A stretch of 64,000 nt of DNA from Metabacillus flavus (GCF_018283675.1 NZ_JAGVRK010000001.1:2232001-2296000), one strand, 5' to 3'. Shown: positions 8,101-16,815, numbered from the stretch's first letter. The notes: generated by a model not told the origin, from the sequence alone. Numbers and translations are program-made.

Positions 8101-10770
8101 CTGTTTATGGTTAACAACCGCTTTCCACCCTGAAGGAGCAGAAGGCAGCGCCACTTTTTTAGCTTCTGTATTCGCATTGTAAATGACTAATATATTTTTC
8201 CACTTATCACCGTTGGCATGGTTTTTCAGCTTGTAGGAAACCACGTTATCCTGCTTTTGCAGAATTTCAACATTCGCTTCTACCTGCTGTTTATCTGTCA
8301 ATTTGAATGCTGGATGACTATTCCGCAGTTTATATAATCCTTGATAATACGTATTAACCTGATCGAAATCCGACACATCATTCCAATTTATTTGATTGAT
8401 CGCATCGGGGCTTTTATAGCTGTTATGGTCTCCATACTTCGTTCTGAGCATTTCGTCTCCCGCATGGATGAACGGGATGCCTTGAGAGGTAATGGCTATT
8501 CCGTTTGCAAGCAGGGACCGCTTTACGGTCTCGTTAGAAAGCTCATCCTCTTTGCTGACTGCATGATGCGGTGTTGCAGCTGCTATTGCTTCTTCTACCG
8601 TTTTATATGCGGCCGCATCTTCACCTTGAAGCTTCCCGTCTTTCATATTGACAAAGCCTTCTTTTTCCTCAAGTCCTTGTGTCTTAATGATTTTATCCCA
8701 CATATTCAAATTATCGTGGGCGGTAACATAGTTGATGGATTCAATTGGTGAATTCGTAAAATCTGTGATGGAACCTTTTACTCCTGTAACGATTGCTTCT
8801 TCTTTGCCTTTTTCACCAGTAGCAAATCCTTTTGACGCGTCATCACTTCCGCCTTTGATCGCTCCGCGGATATTATCATTAAAGACCGCGAACCCCCGGT
8901 CCTTTTGGGCACCTTTTGTAGTTTGGAGACTTTCAGCAAGCGGCGATCCCCCTGCCTGCCATGGTTCCCCGTAAACGAGCATCGTCGGATCCACTTGCTC
9001 TTTCAGCTCTTTAGTCAGCTGTTCCATTGTATTGACATCGATAAGACCCATTAAGTCAAACCGGAAGCCGTCTACCCCGTATTCTTCCGCCCAATATTTA
9101 ACGGAATCCTTAATATACTTTCTGACCATCGGTCTTTCCGATGCTACCTCATTACCGGTTCCGCTTCCATTTGTGTAGGTCCCATTGTCATTGGTTCTGT
9201 AAAAATAGCCTGGCACAATTTTGTTGAAAGGACCGTTTTCAATTTCAAAGGTATGGTTGTATACGACATCCATAACGACTCTGATTCCTTTATTGTGCAT
9301 AGCCTGGACCATTTCTTTAAACTCGAGAATCCTGGTTTTTGGATTGGATGGATCAGTTGAGTAAGAGCCCTCCGGTACATTAAAATTTTGAGGATCATAG
9401 CCCCAGTTAAATTTCGGATCACTCGAAGCGGGATCATCTGCCTTCAATTCATTTACCGTTTTAAAATCATAAGAAGGGAGCAAGTGTACGTAAGTTACGC
9501 CTAGATTTTCCAGATGATCAATTCCAGTCTGACCCCCTTTGCTGTTTTTCGTTCCAGTCTCTGTAAATGCTTTAAATTTCCCTTTATTTTTAATGCCAGA
9601 ATCTTTGCCTATGGAAAAATCTCTGACATGAAGCTCGTATAAAGATGCATCAGCTGGGGTAGTTACCTCTGGCTTGTCCATCGGCTTCCAATTGGATGGA
9701 TCAGTTTCATCAAGACTTACAATAGCCGATCTTTGGCCATTGGCGCTGACTGCTTTTGCGTATGGATCGACTGCATAGTTTATTTTTCCATCAGCAAATT
9801 CGGTTTTGTACATATAAAATTTACCCTTTAGATCACTAGGTGCCACAGCAGACCACACACCATTGTCCGCTCTGTCCATGACTGTTTCTTTACCATCGGA
9901 GTGCTGATTGACTGTTCCCTGTTCTGTATATGTACCCTGGGTGTCAAAAAGAACAAGACTGACTTTTTTAGCTGTTGGTGCCCACACCTTGAAAGCAGTG
10001 TTTCCGGCAGTGTATGAAGCTCCCAAATCGTTTCCGCTATAATAGAATTTTTTATCGTCCAGCGCTTTTCTAACGATTACTTTTCCCGTTCCAAAACGAG
10101 AGCTCTTAACTGCATACGCATTTCTAACATCAATTGAACTTGCATCAGCGATTAGCAGCATGACCTGATTGTCTTTCACTTTTTTTACTTGTGCTGCTAT
10201 TTCCTTGCCATTCGTTTCATCAACCAGTTTAAACTGATTCAGGTCTTCATCTTTTAAGGAATGAGAGGAACTGACGATGATTCGGTCGAGCGAATCCATT
10301 AATGCCGAAGTAAGCCTTTCGCCTACATTTGTTTCCTCTTTGCTGGAGTAAACAGCCGGATCTCCTTCGACCATCCAGGATTCAGAAGTTTTTTGGCCTT
10401 CGGGTATTTGAATGGTCCTCGTCATTTCCTGAGATGTCCAATTTCCAGGTCTTGCAATGACATTGATTTTATTGGAAGACGCTTCTACCTTAGCTTGAGC
10501 AAATCCATCTGTCACTTCGGTAAAATCTACCTCTTTGCCATCCTTGCCATCTTCCCAAACCCATAAGTCCCAATTTTGAGCCTTTCCATCATACCTGTAA
10601 TAATTTATGGTGAAACTGTAAGTCTGCTGAGCCTGATCTGCACCTGCACTCTCCAATGCAACCGTTTGCAAATCAGATTGCGCGAATACCGCAGGCGTGC
10701 TGATAAATGTACTGAGCACGAGCAGGACTGCTAATAAAGATGATATGATCCCCCTGATTTTCCCTTTCAT
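5119..10770 (-). CDS. Secreted bifunctional amylopullulanase (pullulanase + alpha-amylase)
   Basis: 1883 residues, the largest gene here. A signal peptide (about 1-30, cleavage near AVFA) directs export. A CBM41-like starch-binding module lies at about 48-150. A first GH13 catalytic unit of type I pullulanase kind follows: FNWGYDP, a variant of the pullulanase YNWGYDP signature, VVMDVVYNHT (~500), GFRFDLMG (~571, nucleophile Asp), YGEPWQ (~600, acid Glu), NYVTAHDN (~684). Then come two bacterial Ig-like (BIG2) repeats (~930-1090), a second CBM41-like module (~1090-1190), beta-rich linker modules (~1190-1400) and a second complete GH13 unit of alpha-amylase type: IMVDVVLNHG (~1523), DYFRVDTVKH (~1608), LIGENFG (~1636), LSSHDEDG (~1703). 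Both catalytic sets look intact. It should cut alpha-1,6 and alpha-1,4 links in extracellular starch or pullulan. A GGGGGAAGG ribosome binding site precedes the ATG. It sits between ypiF and ypiB, which are adjacent in B. subtilis, so it is an acquired gene. Confidence 0.93.
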   Translation of the reverse strand: MKGKIRGIISSLLAVLLVLSTFISTPAVFAQSDLQTVALESAGADQAQQTYSFTINYYRYDGKAQNWDLWVWEDGKDGKEVDFTEVTDGFAQAKVEASSNKINVIARPGNWTSQEMTRTIQIPEGQKTSESWMVEGDPAVYSSKEETNVGERLTSALMDSLDRIIVSSSHSLKDEDLNQFKLVDETNGKEIAAQVKKVKDNQVMLLIADASSIDVRNAYAVKSSRFGTGKVIVRKALDDKKFYYSGNDLGASYTAGNTAFKVWAPTAKKVSLVLFDTQGTYTEQGTVNQHSDGKETVMDRADNGVWSAVAPSDLKGKFYMYKTEFADGKINYAVDPYAKAVSANGQRSAIVSLDETDPSNWKPMDKPEVTTPADASLYELHVRDFSIGKDSGIKNKGKFKAFTETGTKNSKGGQTGIDHLENLGVTYVHLLPSYDFKTVNELKADDPASSDPKFNWGYDPQNFNVPEGSYSTDPSNPKTRILEFKEMVQAMHNKGIRVVMDVVYNHTFEIENGPFNKIVPGYFYRTNDNGTYTNGSGTGNEVASERPMVRKYIKDSVKYWAEEYGVDGFRFDLMGLIDVNTMEQLTKELKEQVDPTMLVYGEPWQAGGSPLAESLQTTKGAQKDRGFAVFNDNIRGAIKGGSDDASKGFATGEKGKEEAIVTGVKGSITDFTNSPIESINYVTAHDNLNMWDKIIKTQGLEEKEGFVNMKDGKLQGEDAAAYKTVEEAIAAATPHHAVSKEDELSNETVKRSLLANGIAITSQGIPFIHAGDEMLRTKYGDHNSYKSPDAINQINWNDVSDFDQVNTYYQGLYKLRNSHPAFKLTDKQQVEANVEILQKQDNVVSYKLKNHANGDKWKNILVIYNANTEAKKVALPSAPSGWKAVVNHKQSGTSVIEQINGTEANVQPLSMMVLYDEERTDSLTPSSLAINTGNLYMDMNESRMLQAQVKDQFGGYMTNQPLTWSSADEAIVQTNSRGKLTAKKTGKTEITASSGSLKKSITVTVADLQPASIELQGKDSVYESNSIQLQSTVKNQFGQVMGEKAPIEWTTSNPKVASVSSSGEVTGLSAGKAVITAKTGSVSAQKQIEVKKYVQRFVEFTYKRADNQYDGWNIWTWQTGVEDGEKRFSKVTENGAVAKFPIGPDTTKIGFVLRKGTDWAEKDAYGQDRYIEADLSQSVTKVTVTSGVGAFETVPPVKGPILANGKLTFIYRDQELYETGAQDQIERVQVKINGNPSVMAYDEKNQYFTYTLEDLKEGNYEYSFLVTKNGQTTEISDPYNTDENGKSMIKYVVPKIKVTASAYPKKISSRENAVIAVAAETGEDVKVTGMTIDLRAIGGSENTPIDPALNEISVSVKDSITAGVKKLPITVKDQYGNTHKGQALLEVKPIQVSGSGKDQFDWDEARIYFMLTDRFYDGDPSNNDPNKENYDKKHPETYHGGDLAGITKKLDYLEDMGINTIWITPIVDNVDWNIRSGKEGAQYAYHGYWAKDFTKLDEHLGDMKTFQKLIDKAHDKGMKIMVDVVLNHGGYGLKDGGQKNISNYPTIEDSLRFKDMFRDGGTDVIKGELAGLPDFKTEDAAVRNQVIKWQTDWLERAKTKRGDTIDYFRVDTVKHVDKTTWSAFKNELTKIKPDFKLIGENFGASADNAGGYLNSGQMDSLLDFGFKTDAASFIQGKIDETEANLEKRNKMINNTAVLGQFLSSHDEDGFLITHANGDVSKQKIAASLQITAKGQPVIYYGEEIGLSGKHGGDFDKGEFNENRYDMAWNKVSGNDLTVHYAKLLQTRKHYSKVFSKGSREKVSGSNKDGYLVFSRKYEGQELLVGINTTNQIKEVTLNMSDKNFPSVKDLYSNKDYKKTADGKVTIKIPPRSEGGTVILTKWK

Positions 10771-10794
10771 TGCCTTCCCCCTATATTTCGTCTA

Positions 10795-10824
10795 TGAAAC
10801 CGCTTGCGCTTGCAAGCGGTTTCA
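10795..10824 (-). promoter_or_regulatory. Palindromic cre/LacI-family operator upstream of the amylopullulanase gene
   Basis: Perfect 30-bp palindrome-with-core, TGAAACCGCTTGC..GCAAGCGGTTTCA, 25 nt upstream of the start codon. The half TGAAACCGCTTGCA matches the CcpA cre consensus TGWAARCGYTWNCW at all but one position. It lies just downstream of the putative -10, where a repressor would block transcription. A hairpin in the leader RNA is an alternative role. Confidence 0.65.
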
Positions 10825-10830
10825 TTATTA

Positions 10831-10858
10831 TTTTTACACGTTAATGAGATAAAATCAA
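10831..10858 (-). promoter_or_regulatory. Possible promoter of the amylopullulanase gene
   Basis: Minus strand TTGATT (10853-10858), 16-nt spacer, TAAAAA (10831-10836). The -10 is weak; the TAATAAT a few bases downstream is an alternative. Transcription would start at the edge of the operator. Confidence 0.35.
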
Positions 10859-10908
10859 TCCAATGCAGAAAATTAAGAATATTTTACCACCTTTGGAATT
10901 AGCAAGAA

Positions 10909-10937
10909 AAAAAGCCCTCAATTTATGAGGACTTTTA
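10909..10937 (-). terminator. Terminator after ypiB
   Basis: Stem AAAAGcCCTCA/TGAGGaCTTTT with an ATTTA loop, immediately downstream of the ypiB stop codon and running into a T run on the minus strand. Confidence 0.7.
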
Positions 10938-10939
10938 GC

Positions 10940-11479
10940 TTATTTTAACGCATTAAGTTTGTTTGTTAAGTCCTTAAAAGCATCTTCATCATGCCGGTCC
11001 AGGGCTTCATCAATCAATTGCAGGAGTTTATCCTTTTGGTAATTTTGAATGGCGCTCTCAAGGACCCGCTCGGCAATAAGGCGGTCTTTCTCATTGCCAT
11101 TAAGATGTTTCGGCATAAACGGGTTCCCTTCCATTACGGCCGCGTAATGCGGGGATTGGTAAGAAGATCTGAAATTGATCTGAATATAAAGCTCTTCTTC
11201 GCGATTCAAACGGATATCATGAAAGGATTTCTCAGCATCTGTAGTCATGACATTTTCTTTGTAGAATCTGAAAGGAACCTCTTCCACGCAATGGGTAGAC
11301 ATGATGATTCCCCGGGGACAATATTGTGCCTGTTCTACAAAATGGACCCTTTCCATTAAAGCATCATGACTCATCAGGTAATTCAGAATCCAAACACATT
11401 CTCTCCGCTTAAGCTGGTAGTGGTTCAAAAACCATCTGATAAAATCCTTCTTCTCGTGGACAGAAACAGGGGTCATCAT
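10940..11479 (-). CDS. ypiB: UPF0302 protein YpiB
   Basis: 179 residues of the YpiB/UPF0302 family, conserved across Bacillaceae between ypiA and ypiF; no known biochemical role. It is soluble with no signal or membrane segment. The conserved [20 protein letters not shown] block lies at about 30-49, and the C-terminus is helical and charged ([13 protein letters not shown]). GAGGAGGGA precedes tandem ATGs at 11479 and 11476. It probably forms an operon with ypiA, 74 nt upstream. Confidence 0.85.
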   Translation of the reverse strand: MMTPVSVHEKKDFIRWFLNHYQLKRRECVWILNYLMSHDALMERVHFVEQAQYCPRGIIMSTHCVEEVPFRFYKENVMTTDAEKSFHDIRLNREEELYIQINFRSSYQSPHYAAVMEGNPFMPKHLNGNEKDRLIAERVLESAIQNYQKDKLLQLIDEALDRHDEDAFKDLTNKLNALK

Positions 11480-11553
11480 TATCGTTCCCTCCTCTGCAAG
11501 AACATTTCTTTATATTAAAAATTTCAACACATTGAAATCAAAATCCTGCCTGA

Positions 11554-12825
11554 CTACTGTTTTAATTCGTCTTCCAATTGCATCAATAAGGCTTCAATTT
11601 CGACATTCGCAGGGTCAAGCGATAGAATTTTCCTGAATAATTCCATCGCTTTTTGGCGGTTTCCCTCTTCTAAAAGGAAACGGGCATACTCTTCAAGGAA
11701 ATCGGTCTGGTCTTTAAAAAATTTATATGCGCGATCATAATAGTCTAATGCCAGTGAAAAATTTTCTGTTTCATTGCAGCTTTTGCCAAGAAGCCAAAAA
11801 TACTGCGGATCTTCTTCTTCAAATTTCATCACTTCTGTAAGCAAATCAATGATTTCCTGGTATTGTTCCTGATGAAGATAGATATTGGCTAGCGTAAGAA
11901 CCGCTTCTGCGTGCCCAGGGTCGATGGCTGCTGCCTCACGAAGCAATTGGATTGCCCTATCCGGCTGCTGATTTTTCAAAGAAATTTTCCCAGCAAATAA
12001 ATATAAGTCTTTATTAAATTCATCTTCCCTGATGCCTTCCATAGCCGTTTCCTGGCTTTCCTGAAGCATCCCCTCTTCTTCATAAGCCCTTGCGAGCGGA
12101 AGGTAAAGGGATGAGAAGCCTGGATCCAGCTCTTTTAAATTCTCAAGCTGCTGAATTGCGGTTTTTGATTGGCCTGCTCTTAGTGCAGCAAGCCCGTAGC
12201 CGAAAACAGAATGAGGCTCTATCTTTTCATTGATTGTTTTTTCATAATAAGGCATTGCAGCCTCAAATTCACCTGATCCGCTCAAAGCATCGGCTAATCG
12301 CTGGTTAATATTAACTCCTGCAAAAACTTCGGCAGAAATCGCTGCTTTTTCATAATAAGAAATAGAGGTTTTATCATCCCCGCCATGATAATAAAATTCT
12401 CCGAGGGCAAAATCAATCAGCGGTTCATCAGGAAGAAGTTTTTTCGCTTCTTTCAGTTTGATTTCACTAACCTCCTGGAGCCCCTGCAGCTGATATAAAT
12501 CTGCTTGAAGGAGCAAAGCCTGAGGATAGGCAGGATCATCCTTTGATACTTGATCCAGGATGGAGATGGCTTCATCTTCCTGTTCCATATCGATGTAGGC
12601 TTCTGCCATCAAGAGGGATATATCGGTTTCCTGAGGATATAAAAGATGAAGATCTGCAAGTAATTCCAGGGCTTTGTCAGGAAGGCCCCATTCATAATAC
12701 TTGTCCGCAAGAAGAAACTTTTCTTCATCATGGAGGTTGTTCTGAAGTCTGGAAAGCTTATTCAATCCTTCTTCCGCTTCTCCGTTTTCTACCAGGTTAA
12801 TTGCTTCTTCTAAAGAGTTTGCCAT
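11554..12825 (-). CDS. ypiA: TPR-repeat protein YpiA
   Basis: 423 residues built almost entirely of tetratricopeptide-type helical repeats. Recurrent 34-residue units are recognisable, for example the A..LLREAAAIDPGHAEAVLTLANIYLHQEQY stretch, shown here only in part, from about 288. No signal peptide. The family is a presumed protein-interaction scaffold without an assigned partner in the sequence. AAAGGAAC precedes ATG 12825. It follows the unknown gene at 12841-13740 by 15 nt and precedes ypiB, so the three form one transcription unit. Confidence 0.85.
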   Translation of the reverse strand: MANSLEEAINLVENGEAEEGLNKLSRLQNNLHDEEKFLLADKYYEWGLPDKALELLADLHLLYPQETDISLLMAEAYIDMEQEDEAISILDQVSKDDPAYPQALLLQADLYQLQGLQEVSEIKLKEAKKLLPDEPLIDFALGEFYYHGGDDKTSISYYEKAAISAEVFAGVNINQRLADALSGSGEFEAAMPYYEKTINEKIEPHSVFGYGLAALRAGQSKTAIQQLENLKELDPGFSSLYLPLARAYEEEGMLQESQETAMEGIREDEFNKDLYLFAGKISLKNQQPDRAIQLLREAAAIDPGHAEAVLTLANIYLHQEQYQEIIDLLTEVMKFEEEDPQYFWLLGKSCNETENFSLALDYYDRAYKFFKDQTDFLEEYARFLLEEGNRQKAMELFRKILSLDPANVEIEALLMQLEDELKQ

Positions 12826-12840
12826 TTGGCATGTTCCTTT

Positions 12841-13740
12841 CTATATAAGCGACAGGGGGCGGGCAAATGCGGAACGTATCAAAATGTTCTTCTCTTCTCC
12901 GCTGCCAGGATGAAAATAAATACGATCCAGTGCCTTCACCACCCTGCCTCTGTGAATTGTAATGGTTGGAATATGACTATCATAATCGAGAAGCGGTCTC
13001 GTTTCAACCGAATCGCTTAAGCCGGTTTTTTTATAAAGATTATAATCCACGTCTCCATCAGGCCGGATCAGTCCCTTTTCAGGATAGATGCCCAAGTTCA
13101 TCAAATCGGCTGAAGGCAGAGGCTTCAGCGGGGCCAGAGCGTGAGGAAGGACCGGAATGCCAATCTTCTTCATAAATTTGTACCATTGCTTCTCTGCTTT
13201 TGGTTCCGTCCCTTTCCAAACAGGAACAATCGTGATGGGATTTAAATAAAGAGAATCCCGCAGCTGCTGCCAGTTGAACTGAGTAAATGGAAGATCGGAG
13301 CTGATTTCAGCAAACATGATGGCGATTCCATGTTTTTTTGCTTCATAGATCAAGGAGGGAGTAAGAGCTCTTAACGGACATTTGACGGCGATATAATAGT
13401 CGGCAGATGAATTAACCAGAAGCTGCCGCCGCATCTTAACCTTTTGTTTTAATTCACGCACCCTTGAAACAGGAACAGCAGAAATAATAGCGGTGCATCC
13501 TTTTGCTAATAGAAGGTCTGTCATATGCTTTTTATACGCGGAAAAAGATATCCCTTCTTCCATTGTGTCGAGAAATACATGGCCTGGAGTCATAATATAT
13601 TCCTCTAAGTTCATTCGGAGATAAATGCTGCGGTTTAAGTCATCTCTGATCAGCCTGAATCGGTTGTCTTCTACACTTATTGAAACACGGCAAATCTTCC
13701 CCTCATTCCACAATGTAACTTGATCTAAAATATACGCCAT
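12841..13740 (-). CDS. Conserved protein of unknown function, degenerate amidohydrolase-like
   Basis: 299 residues, not recognised by name. The pattern resembles a dihydroorotase/hydantoinase-type protein with its metal site removed. The N-terminal strand region is followed by TPGHVFLDTMEEG (about 51-63), where active members have a TPGFIDxHxH motif; the HxH is missing. Near the C-terminus, GIYPEKGLIRPDGDVDYNLY copies the typical YPRKG.I..G.DADY.LY end of cyclic amidohydrolases. It is soluble, with AGGAGGAAAAAG before ATG 13740. It sits between aroE and ypiA. A binding or regulatory role is more likely than hydrolysis. The family link is inference from motif shape only. Confidence 0.7.
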   Translation of the reverse strand: MAYILDQVTLWNEGKICRVSISVEDNRFRLIRDDLNRSIYLRMNLEEYIMTPGHVFLDTMEEGISFSAYKKHMTDLLLAKGCTAIISAVPVSRVRELKQKVKMRRQLLVNSSADYYIAVKCPLRALTPSLIYEAKKHGIAIMFAEISSDLPFTQFNWQQLRDSLYLNPITIVPVWKGTEPKAEKQWYKFMKKIGIPVLPHALAPLKPLPSADLMNLGIYPEKGLIRPDGDVDYNLYKKTGLSDSVETRPLLDYDSHIPTITIHRGRVVKALDRIYFHPGSGEEKNILIRSAFARPLSLI

Positions 13741-13861
13741 CTTTTTCCTCCTGCAGCCCCTTTTTAAGACAAGCTATGCAGAGAAAAGGAAAATTATGAT
13801 TATAAAGAAGGGAGTAGCCAGAAAGCAGTTTTCAACGCTGCTTCCTGTATTTAAAATTAGT

Positions 13862-14010
13862 TTGGTTTAGGCTGATTTCCGCTCAGATGGCTCAAGCTGT
13901 AAGCGTGGCGGGCGGTGAGTCTCCGCGGCGCAAGCGCCTGATCGCACCTGTCCCGCTGCTCTAAGCAGGATCCGTGCATCTTCAACTCCAATCAGCCTAA
14001 CCATAATTGT
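13862..14010. repeat. Palindromic intergenic repeat, copy A
   Basis: Ends GGCTGATTTCCGCT...CTCCAATCAGCC are inverted. The interior holds GGCGGTGAG, GGCGCAAGCGCC and GCACCTGTCCCGCTGCTC, which can fold into a long hairpin. The same framework recurs at 44296-44463 and 48672-48858 and in shortened forms at 16556-16785. With the terminator at 14032 it fills most of the 377-base gap between aroE and the unknown gene; nothing else is visible there. Confidence 0.8.
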
Positions 14011-14031
14011 TCAAAATACCTATATAAAACA

Positions 14032-14069
14032 CAACCCCCGGAATGCTCTAACAGCGTCCCGGGGGGTTC
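14032..14069 (-). terminator. Terminator of the aromatic supraoperon, after aroE
   Basis: Strong GC stem on the minus strand, AACCCCCCGGGA ... TCCGGGGGTT followed by GTGTTTT. About 50 nt downstream of the EPSP synthase stop. Confidence 0.8.
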
Positions 14070-14117
14070 AATTTCCATACAATCCCTCTCAGAAGGACTT
14101 TTTGGACAGCCACCTCA

Positions 14118-15401
14118 TTATTGATTGACCCGTGCCAAATCATTGAAAAATTGAGGGTATGATACATTAATTGCATCCGCATGAGCCAATTCAACTGGTT
14201 TTTCCGTTAAACAAGCTGCAATCGATAGCATCATCCCAATCCGGTGATCGCCATGACTGGAAACTTCAGCCCCGCCGATTAATGGTGTTTTTCCGCGGAT
14301 AATCATGCCATCTTCGGTTGCTTCAATATCCGCGCCGAGTTTTTTCAATTCATTTACGACAGTATCAATGCGATTTGTTTCTTTTACCTTCAGTTCTTCC
14401 GCATCCTTAATAATCGTTTTTCCTTCTGCCTGAGTGGCCATTAAGGCGATGATTGGAATTTCATCGATTAATTTTGGAATCAGATCTCCGGATATGGTCG
14501 TTCCTCTTAAGTCAGATGTTTCAATCTCAAGATCCGCCAATGGCTCAAACGAAGCTGTTTCCACTTCGGTTACCTTGATGTCAGCTCCCATTTTTTCAAG
14601 AACATCCAATATTCCTGAACGGGTCGGATTGATGCCCACTCTTTTTAATACCAATTTGCTATTCGGCACAATCGCTCCCGCTGCTAAAAAGAAAGCGGCT
14701 GAAGAAATATCACCAGGTACCTCAATTTGAGCGGCTTTAAGCTTCTGTCCGCCTTTAATGGATACAGTTAAGCCGTCTTCTTCGACATCCGCCCCGAATG
14801 ACTTCAGCATTCGTTCGGTATGATCTCTAGATTTATGAGGCTCCGTTATACTTGTCCGCTCTCCGTTTGTGCAGAGGCCGGCAAGAAGAATTGCCGATTT
14901 TACCTGGGCGCTTGCAACCTTGGATTCATATGAAATGCCGCTTAAGCTGCCTCCTCTAATGGAGATGGGGGTAAAGTTTCCATTTTCCCTGCCATCAATT
15001 GAGGCTCCCATTTGCTTAAGAGGATCTGTCACTCTGCTCATCGGACGTTTGGCGATGGATTCATCACCGATCAGGCAAGAGTGGAAGGGAGTACCGGCAA
15101 GCAACCCGAGAATGAGGCGCGTGGTCGTGCCGGAGTTCCCGGCATCGAGGATATCAGCGGGTTCCTGAAGCCCATCAAGACCTTTACCGATAACTTCTAC
15201 ATTTGTCCCATCTACGGTTATATCCACCCCCATTTTTTTAAAACAGGAAATGGTGCTTAAACAGTCCGCCCCGTTTAGAAAGTTCGTAATCACGGTTTTT
15301 CCTTCTGCCACTGAACCGAACATAACTGCACGGTGTGAAATTGATTTATCGCCCGGGATCTGAATTTCCCCCTGTAAACCTCTGCTCGAATGAAGCTTCA
15401 T
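14118..15401 (-). CDS. aroE: 3-phosphoshikimate 1-carboxyvinyltransferase (EPSP synthase)
   Basis: 427 residues; called aroE in B. subtilis and aroA in many other bacteria. It joins shikimate-3-phosphate and PEP to give EPSP, the penultimate step to chorismate. Visible: N-terminal [13 protein letters not shown] with the PEP/S3P-binding Lys, [22 protein letters not shown], and C-terminal [10 protein letters not shown]. It is a two-domain inside-out alpha/beta protein of usual length. The start at 15401 follows AGGAGG, which overlaps the tyrA stop codon; an upstream in-frame extension to 15455 would run back into tyrA and lacks a ribosome binding site. Last gene of the supraoperon. Confidence 0.96.
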   Translation of the reverse strand: MKLHSSRGLQGEIQIPGDKSISHRAVMFGSVAEGKTVITNFLNGADCLSTISCFKKMGVDITVDGTNVEVIGKGLDGLQEPADILDAGNSGTTTRLILGLLAGTPFHSCLIGDESIAKRPMSRVTDPLKQMGASIDGRENGNFTPISIRGGSLSGISYESKVASAQVKSAILLAGLCTNGERTSITEPHKSRDHTERMLKSFGADVEEDGLTVSIKGGQKLKAAQIEVPGDISSAAFFLAAGAIVPNSKLVLKRVGINPTRSGILDVLEKMGADIKVTEVETASFEPLADLEIETSDLRGTTISGDLIPKLIDEIPIIALMATQAEGKTIIKDAEELKVKETNRIDTVVNELKKLGADIEATEDGMIIRGKTPLIGGAEVSSHGDHRIGMMLSIAACLTEKPVELAHADAINVSYPQFFNDLARVNQ

Positions 15402-15412
15402 ATGATTTCCTC

Positions 15413-16516
15413 CTAGCCAAAAAACGTTCCATAGCTCGTGTATTTTGCAATACAATTTCTTGCTCTCTCACGGTCTGCTTCTCTTTGAAAGCTTATCCGT
15501 AAAACCCCGTTAATATCTTCTCTTGTTTCAATAATTCTGATATTTGTAATGCTTATGTTCTCCTTTGCAAGGTATCCGGTAATTTCTGATATCACACCCG
15601 GATAGTCGGGGACATCTATGTACAAATCATAGAAGGATGGAATGGCTCCCTGCTGTTTGACCGGAAGTCCGTCGCGAAATTCTTTTGCTTCATCAAAATA
15701 CTCATAAATCGCGCTGCTGTCTTCTGCCCCAATGAAATCACGGACGCGCTCCATTTCCTGAGACCACTTATCAAAAAGCTGAAGCATATGTTCTTTATTT
15801 TGCAGCAAAATATCCCGCCACATTGCCGGACTGCTTGAAGCAATTCTCGTAATATCCCGGAAGCCGCCGGCTGCAAGCCTTCTTGTAAGCGGATTTTCCT
15901 CTTCATGCTGTACGGCCTGATGAACGAGCCCGGCTGCAATGATATGAGGGAAATGGCTGATTACACCTGTTATCAAGTCGTGTTCCTTTGGCTTCATGAT
16001 GACAAAGTTTGCTTTTGTGCCTGCGAATAGGATTTTTAATTCTTCTATGTATGGTGCGTGCTCGCCGCTTGAATCGCAGAGCACATAAAATGCATTTTCA
16101 AAGAGGTGGGCTTTTGCCGCTGAAACACCAGATTTATGAGAACCTGCCATCGGGTGCCCGCCTATGAAAATCATATCTTTAGGAAAAATCTCGTTAGCAT
16201 GACGGTCAATCGTTTCCTTTGTGCTGCCGACATCAGTAATAATTACTCCTTTTTTCAAAGGCATTTTGCTTAGCTGATCCATAATTAGCAGCGTTTGCTG
16301 TACAGGAGCAGAAAGGATAATGCAGTCTGCATTTTTTGCTCCCTCTTCAATCGAAGAAACCGCCTCATCAATGACACCTAGCGTTGCGCCAAGCCGGGCT
16401 TGTTCAGATTCAATATCATACCCTGTAATTCTGCAGGCGGGATGTTCTTTTTTTACCGCCATGGCTAAAGACCCGCCAATGAGGCCGAGTCCGATAAAAA
16501 ATAGCTGGTTTCTCAT
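15413..16516 (-). CDS. tyrA: Prephenate dehydrogenase with C-terminal ACT domain
   Basis: 367 residues. Oxidatively decarboxylates prephenate to 4-hydroxyphenylpyruvate for tyrosine. The N-terminal Rossmann motif [14 protein letters not shown] (7-20) binds NAD. The dehydrogenase core contains [12 protein letters not shown] with the catalytic His. An ACT domain from about 295 ([19 protein letters not shown]) suggests amino-acid feedback. It lies 299 nt downstream of hisC, a gap filled by two repeat remnants, and 11 nt upstream of aroE. Confidence 0.95.
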   Translation of the reverse strand: MRNQLFFIGLGLIGGSLAMAVKKEHPACRITGYDIESEQARLGATLGVIDEAVSSIEEGAKNADCIILSAPVQQTLLIMDQLSKMPLKKGVIITDVGSTKETIDRHANEIFPKDMIFIGGHPMAGSHKSGVSAAKAHLFENAFYVLCDSSGEHAPYIEELKILFAGTKANFVIMKPKEHDLITGVISHFPHIIAAGLVHQAVQHEEENPLTRRLAAGGFRDITRIASSSPAMWRDILLQNKEHMLQLFDKWSQEMERVRDFIGAEDSSAIYEYFDEAKEFRDGLPVKQQGAIPSFYDLYIDVPDYPGVISEITGYLAKENISITNIRIIETREDINGVLRISFQREADRERARNCIAKYTSYGTFFG

Positions 16517-16555
16517 TTTGGCACATCCTATCGTAAGGTGAAAAATCTGATGATG

Positions 16556-16671
16556 GTCTTTTTAGAAGACTGTTTCGCAAGCTTTGTTGTTTTTTCATGT
16601 TGATTTCCGCTCCCGCCAGCCTAAGCAGGATTCGTTTAAAGAACCAAATTAAAAACAACAGTCTTTATGGA
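16556..16671. repeat. Palindromic intergenic repeat, shortened copy B
   Basis: Outer inverted ends AGACTGTT...GTTGTTTTT and AAAAACAACAGTCT flank a TGTTGATTTCCGCTCCCGCC core; most of the interior present in copies A and E2 is deleted. Lies between hisC and tyrA. Confidence 0.65.
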
Positions 16672-16785
16672 AAGCTTTTTTAAAATTAGCTGTTGATTTC
16701 CGCTGCAGGCGTTCGCTTTTCTCTCTAACAACAGGTGTTAAAAAATTCATCATGCTAAACATAGTCTTTAGAAAAGAGCTTTTTA
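16672..16785. repeat. Palindromic intergenic repeat, shortened copy C
   Basis: TTAGCTGTTGATTTCCGCTGC ... CAACAGGTGTTAAAAAAT, abutting copy B. The interior is deleted relative to copy E2, but the outer GTTAAAAAAT / CTAAACATAG flanks are kept. Together B and C fill the 299-base gap inside the operon. Confidence 0.65.
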
Positions 16786-16815
16786 TAAAAACTGCAAAAG
16801 AGGCTCCCTGCCTCT

